64,000 bases of DNA from Acanthacorydalis orientalis (taxonomy: Eukaryota > Arthropoda > Insecta > Megaloptera > Corydalidae). Location of the stretch: the NCBI GenBank assembly GCA_034766995.1, contig CM068321.1, positions 18,080,026 to 18,144,025 on the forward strand. The letters run 5' to 3'. The translations under genes and the position numbers were made by a program. A model generated the notes under the pieces. That model did no database searches and was not told the origin of the DNA. It saw only the letters and a list, made by a program, of their open reading frames with translations. This document shows, piece by piece, positions 46,174-58,269 of this stretch (the stretch's first letter is position 1; each line of letters begins with the position of its first letter).

Positions 46174-48313
46174 TTAGAGGAAGGATACATATCTAAGATA
46201 TTAACAAGTTGAATTGTAGACCAATATGTCTGAGTTCGAGTGCGAATGTATTTCATTTGTAATCTTTAATTTAATTTTATTTATCTAGATTATTTAATGA
46301 ATTTAATATTTTGTAGTTCCTTAAATATTTTTAAGAAGGCAAGCTTTATGTTGAACTAAATTTACAAAAACTATACTAATTAATTTTATATTTCGATTTT
46401 ATAAAGCCTTCAATATAAAAAAAAAACTTTTTCATTGCGAGTTTGTGTTTTAATTGAAAAACAATTTAACTTATTTAATAGCAGATATAGAACCATATTG
46501 TATTATACTTATACACATAAGTTATTAGTTTAGCTCTCTAGATGATTTGTTATTGTTTATTTAACGATATTTTAAAAATAAATTATTTTCTCAAAACAAA
46601 ATCACAAATTTTAGTTGAGATTGAGACAATTATTATTGAACACCTAAAAAAATTTCGAAAAATATTGCCACAAAAAAGAAAATAAAATAAATAATAAGAA
46701 AACAATTAAATAATATAAATGTATATTTCATTAAAACACCATTAATTTTTAATGTTTTTAAATTTGTGAAAAATGAAAAACAGGTAAAAAATAATATTAG
46801 TAAAAGTGTAATAAAGTCGTATTGAAATGACATTGGTTTTGTGCAGGATTATTAAATTTTATTTTAATATTTACGAAAGTATTTAAATAATTTGAATCAA
46901 CGTTTTCAATTTAAACTTTAATTAAATTTTAATTGCAATATTGAAAAAATTGGCAAATCAATTGACAATATAATAAAAATTAACAGGTAGTCCATTCAAG
47001 TTTCTTAACTTTTTTCAGCTAATAATTTATTTCAAATAATATACACACTTAAAAAAAATATACAAGTCAAATGTATTTCAGTGTTTATTTGAAATCCGGT
47101 TCTTAAATTCGTATTAAAGAAACTGAACATTTAAATAGATAAAAATGTGTTTAAATATGTATGATGACAACATATTATGATACATCGGAAAAATGCTGAA
47201 GTAATGTGTCTCCCATCACAATGACCCACTTAATAATATTATGAAAGCAGTTTTATTACATATATTTTATATATGAGTATAAATATGTACCGTATCTTGA
47301 ATACAGTTGTTCTAAAACAGTCCACAATGTAAATATAAAATATATAACAGACATTTTCTGTGATATTTCATGTAACAATTAACGCATTGTCATAAAACGA
47401 CACTTACACGACGAAAATATCATTAATTTCCTTTGAAAAAACCCGAATATACATTCAAATAAAAACTTTTCGAGTCAAGTCGGGTCATCTGATTTATTAT
47501 TTTATCCAATTATTACTTACCGTGATTAAAAAGTACGTTTATGAGTCATTTTTATGATTGTTTTCACTAGTTTTCATATGAAATGATTTCTGTTTTCATC
47601 GCATACGTATATTTTTAATATTAAGTACGTTTTTTATTCGTTTATTAAATTTATATGAAATGTTTATTAGTACCTGAGGTCTAAATCAGATTTCACGTTG
47701 TTATTAAGGTTAATATCAATGCTTGAGACGAAATTCAGTGATTGAATAAATTTTTATAACGGGTTTTATTGAATATAAACAGTTTTTTAAAGATGTTATC
47801 TTCGAGTTTGACAGCATAAAGCTTGTAGATTAAATTGATTTTTTACATTTTTTGATTACTTCGATAGTAGGTACTAATATTGAAAATATAAAATTATATT
47901 CACGCGGATAAAGAAATAATGTATTGACAATTTTGCAAAAAATATTTGAATGATTATATTTTTGCAGTAAAATAAGTAAATAAGTGTATGTATACATTGA
48001 ATAAAAAAAGTGTTTGCTTATAAATCAGAATGGAAGTTATAATTAAAAATACTTCAATGAAAACTAATGAATTTTATGACCTTAATTTAAATGAAAACAT
48101 GTTGTGTACTAGATATCAATTAAATTTCTATTATTCATAGAATTTTCATGGAGGAGCCTTTGTAGAATCGATTGATGAAACCTTGAATGAAAATCAATTG
48201 TTAAGAACTGATCAAGGCCAAAAATAACTTCTAATTATTTTAATAGAATAAAAGTATGAATATCATTTTATAAATTTTGCTTATTCTTCTTTTTATATTA
48301 TTTACTTTCCTTA

Positions 48314-48317
<4 letters not shown>

Positions 48318-48369
<52 letters not shown>
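48318..48369. repeat. (TA)n microsatellite
   Basis: About 26 TA units. Confidence 0.95.
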
Positions 48370-48372
<3 letters not shown>

Positions 48373-49404
48373 TGTGTAATAAAATAAAAGAACTAAGAAG
48401 CTAGATAATACATCAATTTTATTAAAATGACAGAAGAATATATTAAATTTTACATATATTCAAAAACAGACTTTTACATGAAAATGTACGCTGAATCAGA
48501 TTTTTATACTTTTTTCCTATGAATTTATACTTGGATATAATACTGTAGGTTCAATTTATAATATAAATAGGAAATTTAACAAATTAATGAGTAACTAAGG
48601 GACAACATATAGTTTTTTGGATAATTTCAAACCAGAATATCTGTTATAAATTGAGCTAATATATTATTTTTGAATTCCATCATTTATTAATTTCTTAGCA
48701 AATATTTATTATTTCTAGATAAAGTTAATAAAAGGAATTATTTAAATTAATAATTACTAACGTAGGAGTATTTTTTTCTTTGGTTGTTTATTGAATTAAA
48801 AAGTAGTCACTTCAACTTAAATATTATCAAAACATTTTATTACGAGATACTTTTTTTATAAAAGCTTTCTTTCTATTAAGCGACTATCACTTAACAATTA
48901 ATTAACAAACATTCTTACTCATTATTTATTGTACAAACATATATTTATCACAAATATCAAAGAACATGTGGATATCAAAAATGATTAATTTGAAAGTTAA
49001 GGAAGAAACAACAACTGTTTATTACGTAAACATTTCTTTATCAGAGAAATCACAATTTCTTATAGAAATGGTTTACAGTACAACAAGTTCTATTACACTT
49101 TACATGCTTCATTCTTAAACTAATTACATTTATATGTATTACAAGTTTGAACTATTTTAATAAAACACATGTTACAGATTTATATAAAAAATGATGAAAA
49201 TAATATATAAAGAGATAATTGTACAGTAAAATGAATGAATGAGGAAAAATGTAAAAATGATTAAAAAATGGTATGAAATTTATCTAAAGAAAAAGAACGA
49301 TGTCACTTGGTCAAGCATCGACAAAAGTACTTGTTGCACATTCACTCATAGCAAGATGTGTAATTTAACATTTGATGATGTCCACACAATGTTATATAAC
49401 ATTC

Positions 49405-49409
<5 letters not shown>

Positions 49410-49451
<42 letters not shown>
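49410..49451. repeat. (TA)n microsatellite
   Basis: About 21 TA units. Confidence 0.95.
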
Positions 49452-49458
<7 letters not shown>

Positions 49459-50555
49459 AAAGTTTAATAATAAATTGATAAACATAAAGCATGTGAATTA
49501 ACAAAGTTAAAGTGCAAACAAAATAACAAAATTTAGGTTTACTTTCATATGTAAATCTCTCATTGTAAACGTATAATTATATTAGTGCTAGCATGTCAAA
49601 ATATGTATGTAATATATATTAACGTTTATTATTTTAAATATCAATTTTAAAAGCATGTTGAAAGGTTGTTTATAAAATAGAGCAAATATTATTTAATTTA
49701 TATACAAATACCAAATTAATATACACTTCTAATCATTTATATAATGCGCGGATATAATAGAGTCTAATTTTAGATGTAAAGTATGTTATTATTTAAAAAA
49801 GATTCGAGACCTAGAGCGGAGAATATGAACCAGAATTAATGACAAAAAACAATAGATATCATTATTTAGTTTTGAAATATAAACGTATAAACTGTGTTGC
49901 AATCTTGATAGTCTTACTAATCTTGCAAGAGAGATTTCATAAATTCTGCAATGGTTTGTACGACTTATGACTGAATAGATTTATGGGCATATTGTTGACA
50001 ATTATTGTTTGAAATAAGAAACGTTTGTTCCGTATGATCTAGTTTAAAATAATAACATTTGAAACTATACAATCATGAAAGCTTTATTACATACAATATA
50101 AAAATACTAAGTGAACGAAGATGAAATTAAAACATTCAACATACAAATAATTATCGATATATAATAATAATTTCCAATCCATTTCAATTTAAAACATTGA
50201 GTTAATTCTAGTTTCATGGAAAATTTAAACGTCTTCTCATGTATTTATTGAAAATTTACATTACCATATATTTTTATCATATTATTTTAATTCTTTCGAG
50301 TGATAAAAATATTTTAACCAATATATTGAAAGTACTATCTAATAAAAATTCTAAATTGTTTAACTTACATGTTCAGTTTTGCATAATATGTTAATAAGAG
50401 TAATAGTACTTGTAACAGAATTAACTGGAGTGTAAATATGTGATTTTATATAAACTGATCTTTCACTGTTCTTTAATGAATGTGATTGTCATTAAAATCT
50501 CAAAAGACTAATATAAGAAATATTCTTATCATTATATGTGTCGTTTGATCTATTA

Positions 50556-51122
50556 TGTTGGTAGAAAAATAATTGCGGTTTTTATTTTCTGAATTCTAAC
50601 ATTAATTTTTTCAATAAAAGTCTCATTTCATCGTCTTTATGTTAATGTCATTTTAAATTGCACTTTTCAGTCTGTATTTTCGTAACATCGACTTTTGTTT
50701 TATTACTAATTTTGCTTCAAATTGGTCTATTGAATTAAAGATGGAAAAGAAGCAAATAGCAATTTTTTTATGAATTCAAAACGAGCGATAAAACAGCATA
50801 AACTGCTCGTATAGTAAACGATGTTTTTGATGTAGGTACTGTTATGGAACGTACGGTGAAATGGCGGTTCCAAAAATTTCGTGCTGGGAACAAAAGCCTT
50901 GAAGATGAAGAAGGTTACGAGCGTCCTTCTTCAGTTCATAACGACCGACTGAATGCGTTAGTTGAATCAGAACGACACGCACAATAATTCGAGAACTTGC
51001 ACAAAAGTTAAGCGTTAGTCATTCGATAGTTCTGAACCATTTAAAACAGTTAAGAAAATCAAAAAAGAGAAAAATGTATAGGTATTTGAAAGTTAAAAAC
51101 CGCAATTATTTCTCTACTAACC
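50556..51122 (+). mobile_element. Internally deleted mariner relic, copy 3
   Basis: A 567-bp member of the same deleted family as 4495 and 21942. The left end is TGTTGGTAGAAAAATAATTG after TA, and the right end is CAATTATTTCTCTACTAACC. The interior carries the start (ATGGAAAAGAAGCAAATAGC), a W(R)FQKFRAG-like run, LEDEEGYERPSS, and the second helix-turn-helix ending NHLKQLRKSKKRKM. It then runs directly into the terminal repeat. It is slightly longer than the others at the join, which may place the original deletion breakpoint more exactly. Confidence 0.86.
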
Positions 51123-51689
51123 TGATATTATCTACAATATTTATATATTACTGTTTTTTTGAAAAAATAATTGATACAAGCTTTACATTGGAAATATATA
51201 TTTTTTCTAAATTAAGAAAAAATGAAATGTTTTTTATAATTTATTGAAAATTTCGATTAAAATATTTTTCACAAGTTCTAAAAACGTATTCAGATTATTA
51301 TCTAGTGAATAGAGTATGAACTTTACATAAAATATGCAGGTTCATCTTTCACTGACCACTAATTATTGTAATTACTACGAGGATGTAAACATTTTAATTA
51401 ACCATACACGTAAAGTATGTATACACAATTAAAGACGAATTTCGAAAGTTATAAAATTTAGAATATTCAATATAATATTTAATGTTATAACAGAAAAATA
51501 TTTGTGTCATATATAAACAAACATGTAAAATATTTCGAAAGCGAGTAGAAATCCAAATAACTTGATGTAACCGACGTCCTGTTAAATAACTTCTTCGACT
51601 CTATAAACAAAAAAGAAAGAAATCACTCAATACGTTTATGAATAATATTAGTGTCGTAAAATATTCGAATAAATTATTATAGAATGCTG

Positions 51690-51910
51690 TCGCACACGAC
51701 TCCATCGTATGTGTATCGACAACAAAGTCACCACCACGCCCAAGTGATGTGATGAAGATGTTACTAGATATTTTGTGTGAGCTACTGACCTAAATGCTCG
51801 ACGTCGTCGGCTACAACGGACCGAACAATACACAACGAAGTCGAGTTAGTTGTTTGTTGTCTGAGTCGTCGTGATTATATTATGTTTATTTCCTGGAGGA
51901 GTTGTAAAGT
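51690..51910. promoter_or_regulatory. GC-richer island, possible promoter or untranslated exon
   Basis: Contains CTCGACGTCGTCGGCTACAA and GTTTGTTGTCTGAGTCGTCG in otherwise AT-rich DNA. The words are unique within the window. Strand and function are unknown. Confidence 0.3.
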
Positions 51911-52194
51911 TGTCAATGGAGCTAATATGTTTGGATAAAATATCAGGGTTTATTTATGAGAGTCGAGACTTTTTCGGTTACGCCTATGTGTTGAAATGGG
52001 TTTCGTTTAATATTTCAAACGAGACATCTAGAATTAGTTTTCGTTCAAGCACAGGATGAAAAAATCGTGTCAGATTTCACAGTGGATTGAACATGTAACA
52101 AACTATAAATTAGTTCGAAAAGTATACAATTGAGAATGAATACGTTTGTACTATTAAATCTACATCCATTTAAAATTCAACTCAAGATATTATT

Positions 52195-52232
52195 ATCTTA
52201 TGTAAATATATTTATATATATTTACATAAGAT
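52195..52232. repeat. Perfect 17-bp inverted repeat
   Basis: Arms ATCTTATGTAAATATAT and ATATATTTACATAAGAT around a 4-base loop. It is long enough to form a stable hairpin in single-stranded DNA or RNA despite the AT content. Confidence 0.85.
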
Positions 52233-52235
52233 TAT

Positions 52236-52335
52236 TTTTCTTCCACAAATGTATTTTTCACATACCTGGTAAACAACAAAAAAAATTTCTCATTAAAAAT
52301 ATTCAATAAATGAATATTGATTATAATTGAGTGTT
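52236..52335. mobile_element. MITE family A, weak fragment
   Basis: TTCCACAAATGTATTTTTCA and AAAATATTCAATAAATGAAT resemble the left half of the family. It is the most decayed copy. Confidence 0.35.
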
Positions 52336-52416
52336 ACATATATGGATTTTGATGCATAGCGTTGCAGTCCTTCTCAAAACGTTAGGATACAATTATTTTA
52401 TACAAATTGCAATCAA

Positions 52417-52536
<120 letters not shown>

Positions 52537-52799
52537 ATGTATATATTCGATTTATTCCATTTAATATTTCAAAAAAAAATTAAAACTTCCTTAAAGATGA
52601 ATTGAACTTCTTTGAAGATATTTACAATTAACATAATTTATAAATATCTGTAATTCTTGATCATTTTCATTTTGATACACATTTATCGCTTTAAGATTTG
52701 AATACTGTTTGTCTCCCATCATTCCATGAAACCATATTTTGATTGTTTTCTTTGTTTGAATCGTTTGCTGTCGTTTTTGGTCTTTTCTAAATAGTTTCA

Positions 52800-53090
52800 C
52801 GTTCACAAATAGTTTATTTTCCTTCATATTTACTAATTTTCTCTTATTATTGAATTTATTTAAATATATTCTTAATTCTTGAAATTTTTCTGATTTTCTT
52901 AAATGTTATTTCACACAGATATTGAATTCTGAATATTTGAGATACTTTCACTTCACAAATAGTTTATTTTCCTTCATTTTTACTAATTTTCTCTTATTAT
53001 CATATTTGTTTAAATATATTCTTAATTCTTGAAAGTTGTGTTGTTTCCTTAAATGTTATTTTAGACAGGTATTAAGTTCTGAAAGTTTTT
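52800..53090. repeat. Tandem duplication, unit about 150 bp
   Basis: Two adjacent copies in direct orientation: the word CACAAATAGTTTATTTTCCT starts at 52804 and again at 52954. Similarity continues through TTTACTAATTTTCTCTTATT, AAATATATTCTTAATTCTTG and CTTAAATGTTATTT. The copies differ by scattered substitutions, so the event is not very recent. Confidence 0.85.
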
Positions 53091-53457
53091 TTAATTGTTT
53101 TATTATCTATTTTATATATTGTATTAATCTCCAATGGATTATTTTATTAACATTTATTATCTTCAATCCAAAATATAGGAAATATATGAAATTAAATAGT
53201 TGTTTTGTAAATAATCTAACGAATATTTAAAATTTTCACTTTTAAAATATATTGAGAGCATAAAAACACGGGAGCTTATCTACCTTTTACAAGCCTTTCG
53301 AAAGAATGATGGAAATTGCTTAGTTTTGTTATTATAAAATATTTATTATTGTGTATAATTATAATATATTTTTGTAGGAATTCTAAAAAAATATAAAAGA
53401 TTGAAAAGTCCCTTTTTACTCACAAAAAAATCTGTTATATCTATTTATCTATCTATT

Positions 53458-53474
53458 CTATCTCTCTCTCTCTC

Positions 53475-53519
<45 letters not shown>
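53458..53519. repeat. Compound (TC)n-(TA)n microsatellite
   Basis: A short TATC/TC run passes into about 20 TA units. Confidence 0.9.
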
Positions 53520-53522
<3 letters not shown>

Positions 53523-55053
53523 ATTATCTCAAAATCGAACAAGATGTAAATAAAATTTTATATTTCTAGACCTTCGATAGCTATAATTTTTTTTTTGTAT
53601 CGAATAATTCTAGATATTTATTTGTTAATGAATTAAAATCATTTTGTATGTATCAAATTTTGAATAACATTTTAAAAGAATTGTTTATGAAAACTTTATG
53701 AAATAAATATAATAATAAATTCGATTTAAAAATCTTTATTCTTAAAAAAATATCTAAAATATATTCTACTTTATTTATTTCTTATTATTACATTTTCTTG
53801 ATAATTCCATTGTGTAAATTTAGTGATGAGAATAGGAAACAAATATAATTTTTAAGAACATTTAAATTCAAATTCTTTTGTATTTATACGACAGTCATTC
53901 ATCGACCAAATTAACCTTCATACACCTAACCATTCATCATTTCATTCTCCGCTATCAAATTAACAACAAAAGTGTTTTAACGGACATACCAGAGAATCGT
54001 TTTAACACACACGATTTTAGGTACGTCCCATTACACTAGACACATATTTGGGACAAAATTCGTTACACTGTATGGTATCGATCTTTGACACTTGCTATTT
54101 AAAAAAAAACATACGTGTACGTATGTAGTATAAATGAGATAAATTAGATGAATTTATGCAATACGTTACGAACGACCTAGAAACTTTGCTCGAAAAACAT
54201 TTATTCATTAATTTTCTGCTGAAACGGACATGCACGTTTACCATTCACCTGTCAAATCATTGCAAAGTACTCATTCAGTAACAATGCAGACATACGAATT
54301 TGGAAAAGTTTATTTTTCTAACGCCGCTTCTAGAAATAAAATCAAATAAAGTCATCCAATTGACTTTATTGCGTCACTTTTATACATGAATCATTATTTT
54401 TAAACACAAATAAATTGCATATAAGTGCATAATTTCCATTATACATGAATATTTATGATATACTGTCCCATTTTCTTGTTATATTTAAAAAAAGTCGTTT
54501 TCTTATTCGAGACATCAAAATTTATAACAAGAATACTATTAATAAATTATCATTTATCAATGAATACATAAATAATATTATCTAATAGATGATTAGTTAA
54601 GATAATTAAAAAATCCCCATATTTATTAGTTTTCAACACATTTTACTTTTAACATTTATGTATAATTTCTTTCTTGGGCAGATAAAGTTTACAAAATATG
54701 TTACCCTTACCACTTTGCTTAGCCATTTCATTTCGTTTACGGTTTATATTAAGTAATAATTTCAAACCGAATTGAGTTTAACCGGACGGACAGTTGTTCT
54801 AATTATAATTTAATAAGTCTGATAGTAAAGTCCATTCGAAACAATTGTACAGTGGACGTTTTAATTACAAAATAATGTAATATATAATTACTAACATATA
54901 TCTGGAAGTAAAATATTGTTTTTCCTGTCTGTAACAGTAAATTATCATAAACAGAAATCTGAGACCTCGTGGGCGAGCAGTTAATAAATCTTTTTATTGA
55001 AAATGATATATTATGAACGGCTACGTTTGTTCCAAATAAATAATTATTCATAT

Positions 55054-55057
55054 ATAC

Positions 55058-55117
<60 letters not shown>
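55054..55117. repeat. (TA)n microsatellite
   Basis: About 64 bases of TA units with one CATA interruption. Confidence 0.95.
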
Positions 55118-55120
<3 letters not shown>

Positions 55121-55268
55121 GAGTTTAACGGTCCATTTATTAATGGATTTCAAATCGTAAACACAATCTTAAGTTACGTAATATGTTGATTGAATGTATC
55201 CGTACATATAGTAAAAAACAAGGAAAAAACTAATCGTTGAAACGAGCCATTCGATATGTTATTAATGC

Positions 55269-55650
55269 CAAACGTATCGTTTTTTTCAAGATGATCAGTG
55301 ACCTTCTGAAAGTAGAACGACCTGCGATATTAGAATCGAGCGTAGCGCAGCCATATAATTGATATCATTTCTGTGAGTCGTTCGTTATGTTTGGATATGT
55401 TTTCGTTATTATATCGTGAACAAATTGAGAACATTCGAAAGTACTTTTTTTTGCATATTGTGTACGGGTTTTTTTCAATTTCTTTGATAATTTGTATAAT
55501 TAGTAATCTTTTATGTCAGTGGATAATTTAACATACATACGTTTGAACGAAGGTCGTACTGAAAGTGTTATTGTGTGAAGAGCTCGTGTGAAATGAATCA
55601 GTGACAGATTTATATGTTGTATCCCGTACAAGGGATTTATACAAGGACAA
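55269..55650. promoter_or_regulatory. Mixed-composition island
   Basis: Starts with GACCTTCTGAAAGTAGAACG and GAATCGAGCGTAGCGCAGCC and includes GAAGGTCGTACTGAAAGTG near 55550. No open frame of note is present. Possible regulatory DNA or untranslated exon. Confidence 0.25.
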
Positions 55651-57305
55651 GACTAGTTACAATTTAGTAATTAATATTACATCAGTTGCAAGTCTCTCAC
55701 ACGTTCTAAAATCCTAAATGATTAATGAAACAGATTCAATGAATTGAAAGATAATGTTAATAGATTTTACAATTTTGTAAACAATTTTCTAACATGATAA
55801 TTTTTCACATATAGAAGTAAGTGAATATCAAATTAAAATTCAAGCAGTTTTTAATCATAATCAGATACTAATAAGTAATTGATCGTTTATACTTTTAATA
55901 ATATTTTTTTCATTTTGTTATTTTAAAAACTAGTAATTATAATTTTATTATTTAATTCCTTAAGATTGCATTCCATTTGAAATGAATTCTTCTGAAAAAA
56001 CTTCACAAACAAGAAGAACAATTGAAAAGGACGGATTATGATATATAAAGCATATTTAATAATGAAAGAATTAATAATCACTAAGAGAATCGAGGTGAAA
56101 ATAAGACATATTTTTGTATTTTTTTATATTTGTATCAATCATCTTTTGTATGAATTTTGAAAGGGTTTACTAATTATACGAATACCTTCAGCACTGAAAG
56201 TTTAGAAAATCATTGAATTTTGATACTTGTAATAGTCAGGTAATTTATTCGCAATAAAATCTTAATCATCTCCCCAACTAGATATATTTAATGCCATATT
56301 ATAACTAGTACCCGATTTTAATAACACTTTAAAATAAACTGCATTAATCTTGTCTGTTTTATATTTTATTCGACTGTCTATTCAACAATCGCATCTACTT
56401 TATTAATTTCGTACTGTAAATAATTATATATAAGCTATTATCCCTTTAATTAACACATTATAATGGGTTAATAAAAGTTATAAAAATGTTTCCCTCTATT
56501 GACAAAAAATAAAAAAATGATCAAAAATGTTCAATAACTGGTTATTAATCATTTTTGATTGTTGCTAATACACATTTCGACGGAAATGTCGTCCTTCTCA
56601 GAATGCTAATATATAGAAAAATCGAAAAATAATCAATAATCAATTATTGAACTTTTTTGTGGTTTGTGGGCTAAGTAAAGAATTTATTTCTGAAAGTGTA
56701 TTTAGTGTCAATACACTAATGTGTGTGTTGCGAATGTATATTTTATTATAATCATACATTAATATTGAACGTCAATAGATTTTCAATTTTATTTGGTCTC
56801 GGTTTTTTTTGATGGTTTTTGGAAGTTTTTGATCTGATATTGGTTAATCTTCTCTGTATTCTTTTCGTGTGTTGTCGAGCCTTGGGATTCGATCCCTTTT
56901 ATCTAGACTTTAACATGTATTATTAGCAATCTTGCTGTTGATGTGTCATATCTTGACTTTTATCGCTAGGAACATTTTCAAAAAACCTAGTTGTCCTTGC
57001 TTTATTTGTTCTTGAACCTTTTCTTTACTTATTCATTATATAAATTCCTGCTAGTACATATTTCATTCTAATTACAACTTTTTTCATTCTTTCTATTTCT
57101 GATTTTATCTCCTAATGTTATTTTTTCATCCAATGTTTCACAGTAAATTCTTCTCTTCATAATTGTAATTTTTAGTAATCTATTATAATAATTGATATTC
57201 CATATTTTTCGAGAGTAGTCGTGAATTGAAAATTGATGTTAGCTCAGTCCTGTATTTTATTATACTTCTTTGGAAGTATCTACTTGGTCCTTATGGTAAG
57301 GAATG

Positions 57306-57337
<32 letters not shown>

Positions 57338-57365
57338 TAAATTGAATTATATTATTTATGATGAC
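55651..57365. other. AT-rich stretch with a family A element
   Basis: Contains the MITE at about 56480-56699 and a (TA)n at about 57306-57338. A patch near 56860-56900 (GGGATTCGATCCC) resembles a tRNA T-arm but no cloverleaf can be drawn. No gene is seen. Confidence 0.45.
56480..56699. mobile_element. MITE family A copy
   Basis: The internal core GGTTATTAATCATTTTTGAT is followed by TGTTGCTAATACACATTTCG, and the right end TTTTGTGGTTTGTGGGCTAA...ATTTCTGAAAGTG is the inverse of the left TIR seen at 38101. Its own left TIR is decayed. Confidence 0.6.
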
Positions 57366-57369
57366 ATTT

Positions 57370-57710
57370 AGAGCAATCTCACACTGCATAACGACACATA
57401 GTCGTATTCCATTGAAACAATGGAAAAACTCTCACTGCTCATCATAATCGCGCGTAATTCACACGCAAACCAGCCGACCGTCACACACGTACACTGTACT
57501 TACACATAAATACGAAACGAGACCAGACAAAGCTGTCTCTAACAGTTTAGTCGCAACTTACGAACTGCTAATCTCTTATTTAGTAATTGAATGAAACGAA
57601 TTGCCCAACATTGCTGTGGGGCGGCGTCTGTGTCTGTGAGATCGACCACACGTTCTCACTCTCAGATTCTAACCGAATAATACGGTTGCAGCTTTTGTTA
57701 CCATTTCACT
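57370..57710. promoter_or_regulatory. GC-richer island, possible promoter
   Basis: About 340 bases of unique sequence including ATCATAATCGCGCGTAATTC, CAAACCAGCCGACCGTCACA and GCTGTGGGGCGGCGTCTGTG. It is one of the strongest composition peaks outside the two genes. No open frame is supported. Confidence 0.35.
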
Positions 57711-57762
57711 TTTCATATCAACCTTTTCGGATGTAATGTGGCAAGTATGTACGGTATACATG

Positions 57763-57767
<5 letters not shown>

Positions 57768-57807
<40 letters not shown>
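57768..57807. repeat. (TA)n microsatellite
   Basis: About 19 TA units right of the island. Confidence 0.95.
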
Positions 57808-57808
<1 letters not shown>

Positions 57809-58233
57809 CCACACGCGATCATGTACAACCTAGATTCGAATTCGATCATTCCGTGAAGAGAACACAATATGCTTGTGTTTCTGATTATTTGTTCATGTAA
57901 ACTACAATGTGTTTCACATGTAGCTGCAGTTTGATTAAATATTGTTATGCGTATGCAATTGTTCGAAAATCGTTTAATTATATGTTAGAGAAATAGAATA
58001 GAATACATTTTATGGTTGCAACGTGTTGTGAAGTTAAATATTAATAATTAAAACGAGGAAATGAAAGAAATATGGTAATTTGTGTGACACAGAATTGACT
58101 AACGATTGGAAAACTATAAAAACAATGTACAATTTAAATATTTTATGTATACTATTTACATACGTTTGAAATAGTTTACAATGTTAGGTTTAAAATAAGA
58201 AATCTAGACTTTTTGAGAATTAAATACATACAT

Positions 58234-58269
<36 letters not shown>

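Larger units (their letters stand above)
46174..50555. other. AT-rich non-coding stretch
   Basis: More than 4 kb of almost uniformly AT-rich unique sequence with (TA)n at about 48318-48369 and 49410-49451. No gene, no recognisable transposon and no compositional island were seen. Confidence 0.5.
51123..52235. other. Non-coding stretch with an island and a palindrome
   Basis: The island at about 51690-51910 and the perfect palindrome at 52195-52232 are listed separately. No gene is recognised. Confidence 0.45.
53091..55268. other. AT-rich non-coding stretch
   Basis: A compound (CT)n-(TA)n tract lies at about 53458-53519 and a (TA)n at about 55054-55117. The patch at 53890-54320 is a little less AT-rich. 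No gene is seen. Confidence 0.45.

Noticed and set aside
56870..56905. GGGATTCGATCCC as a possible tRNA T-arm
   Set aside because: The loop does not fit a canonical T-loop, and no acceptor, D or anticodon stems could be drawn around it.
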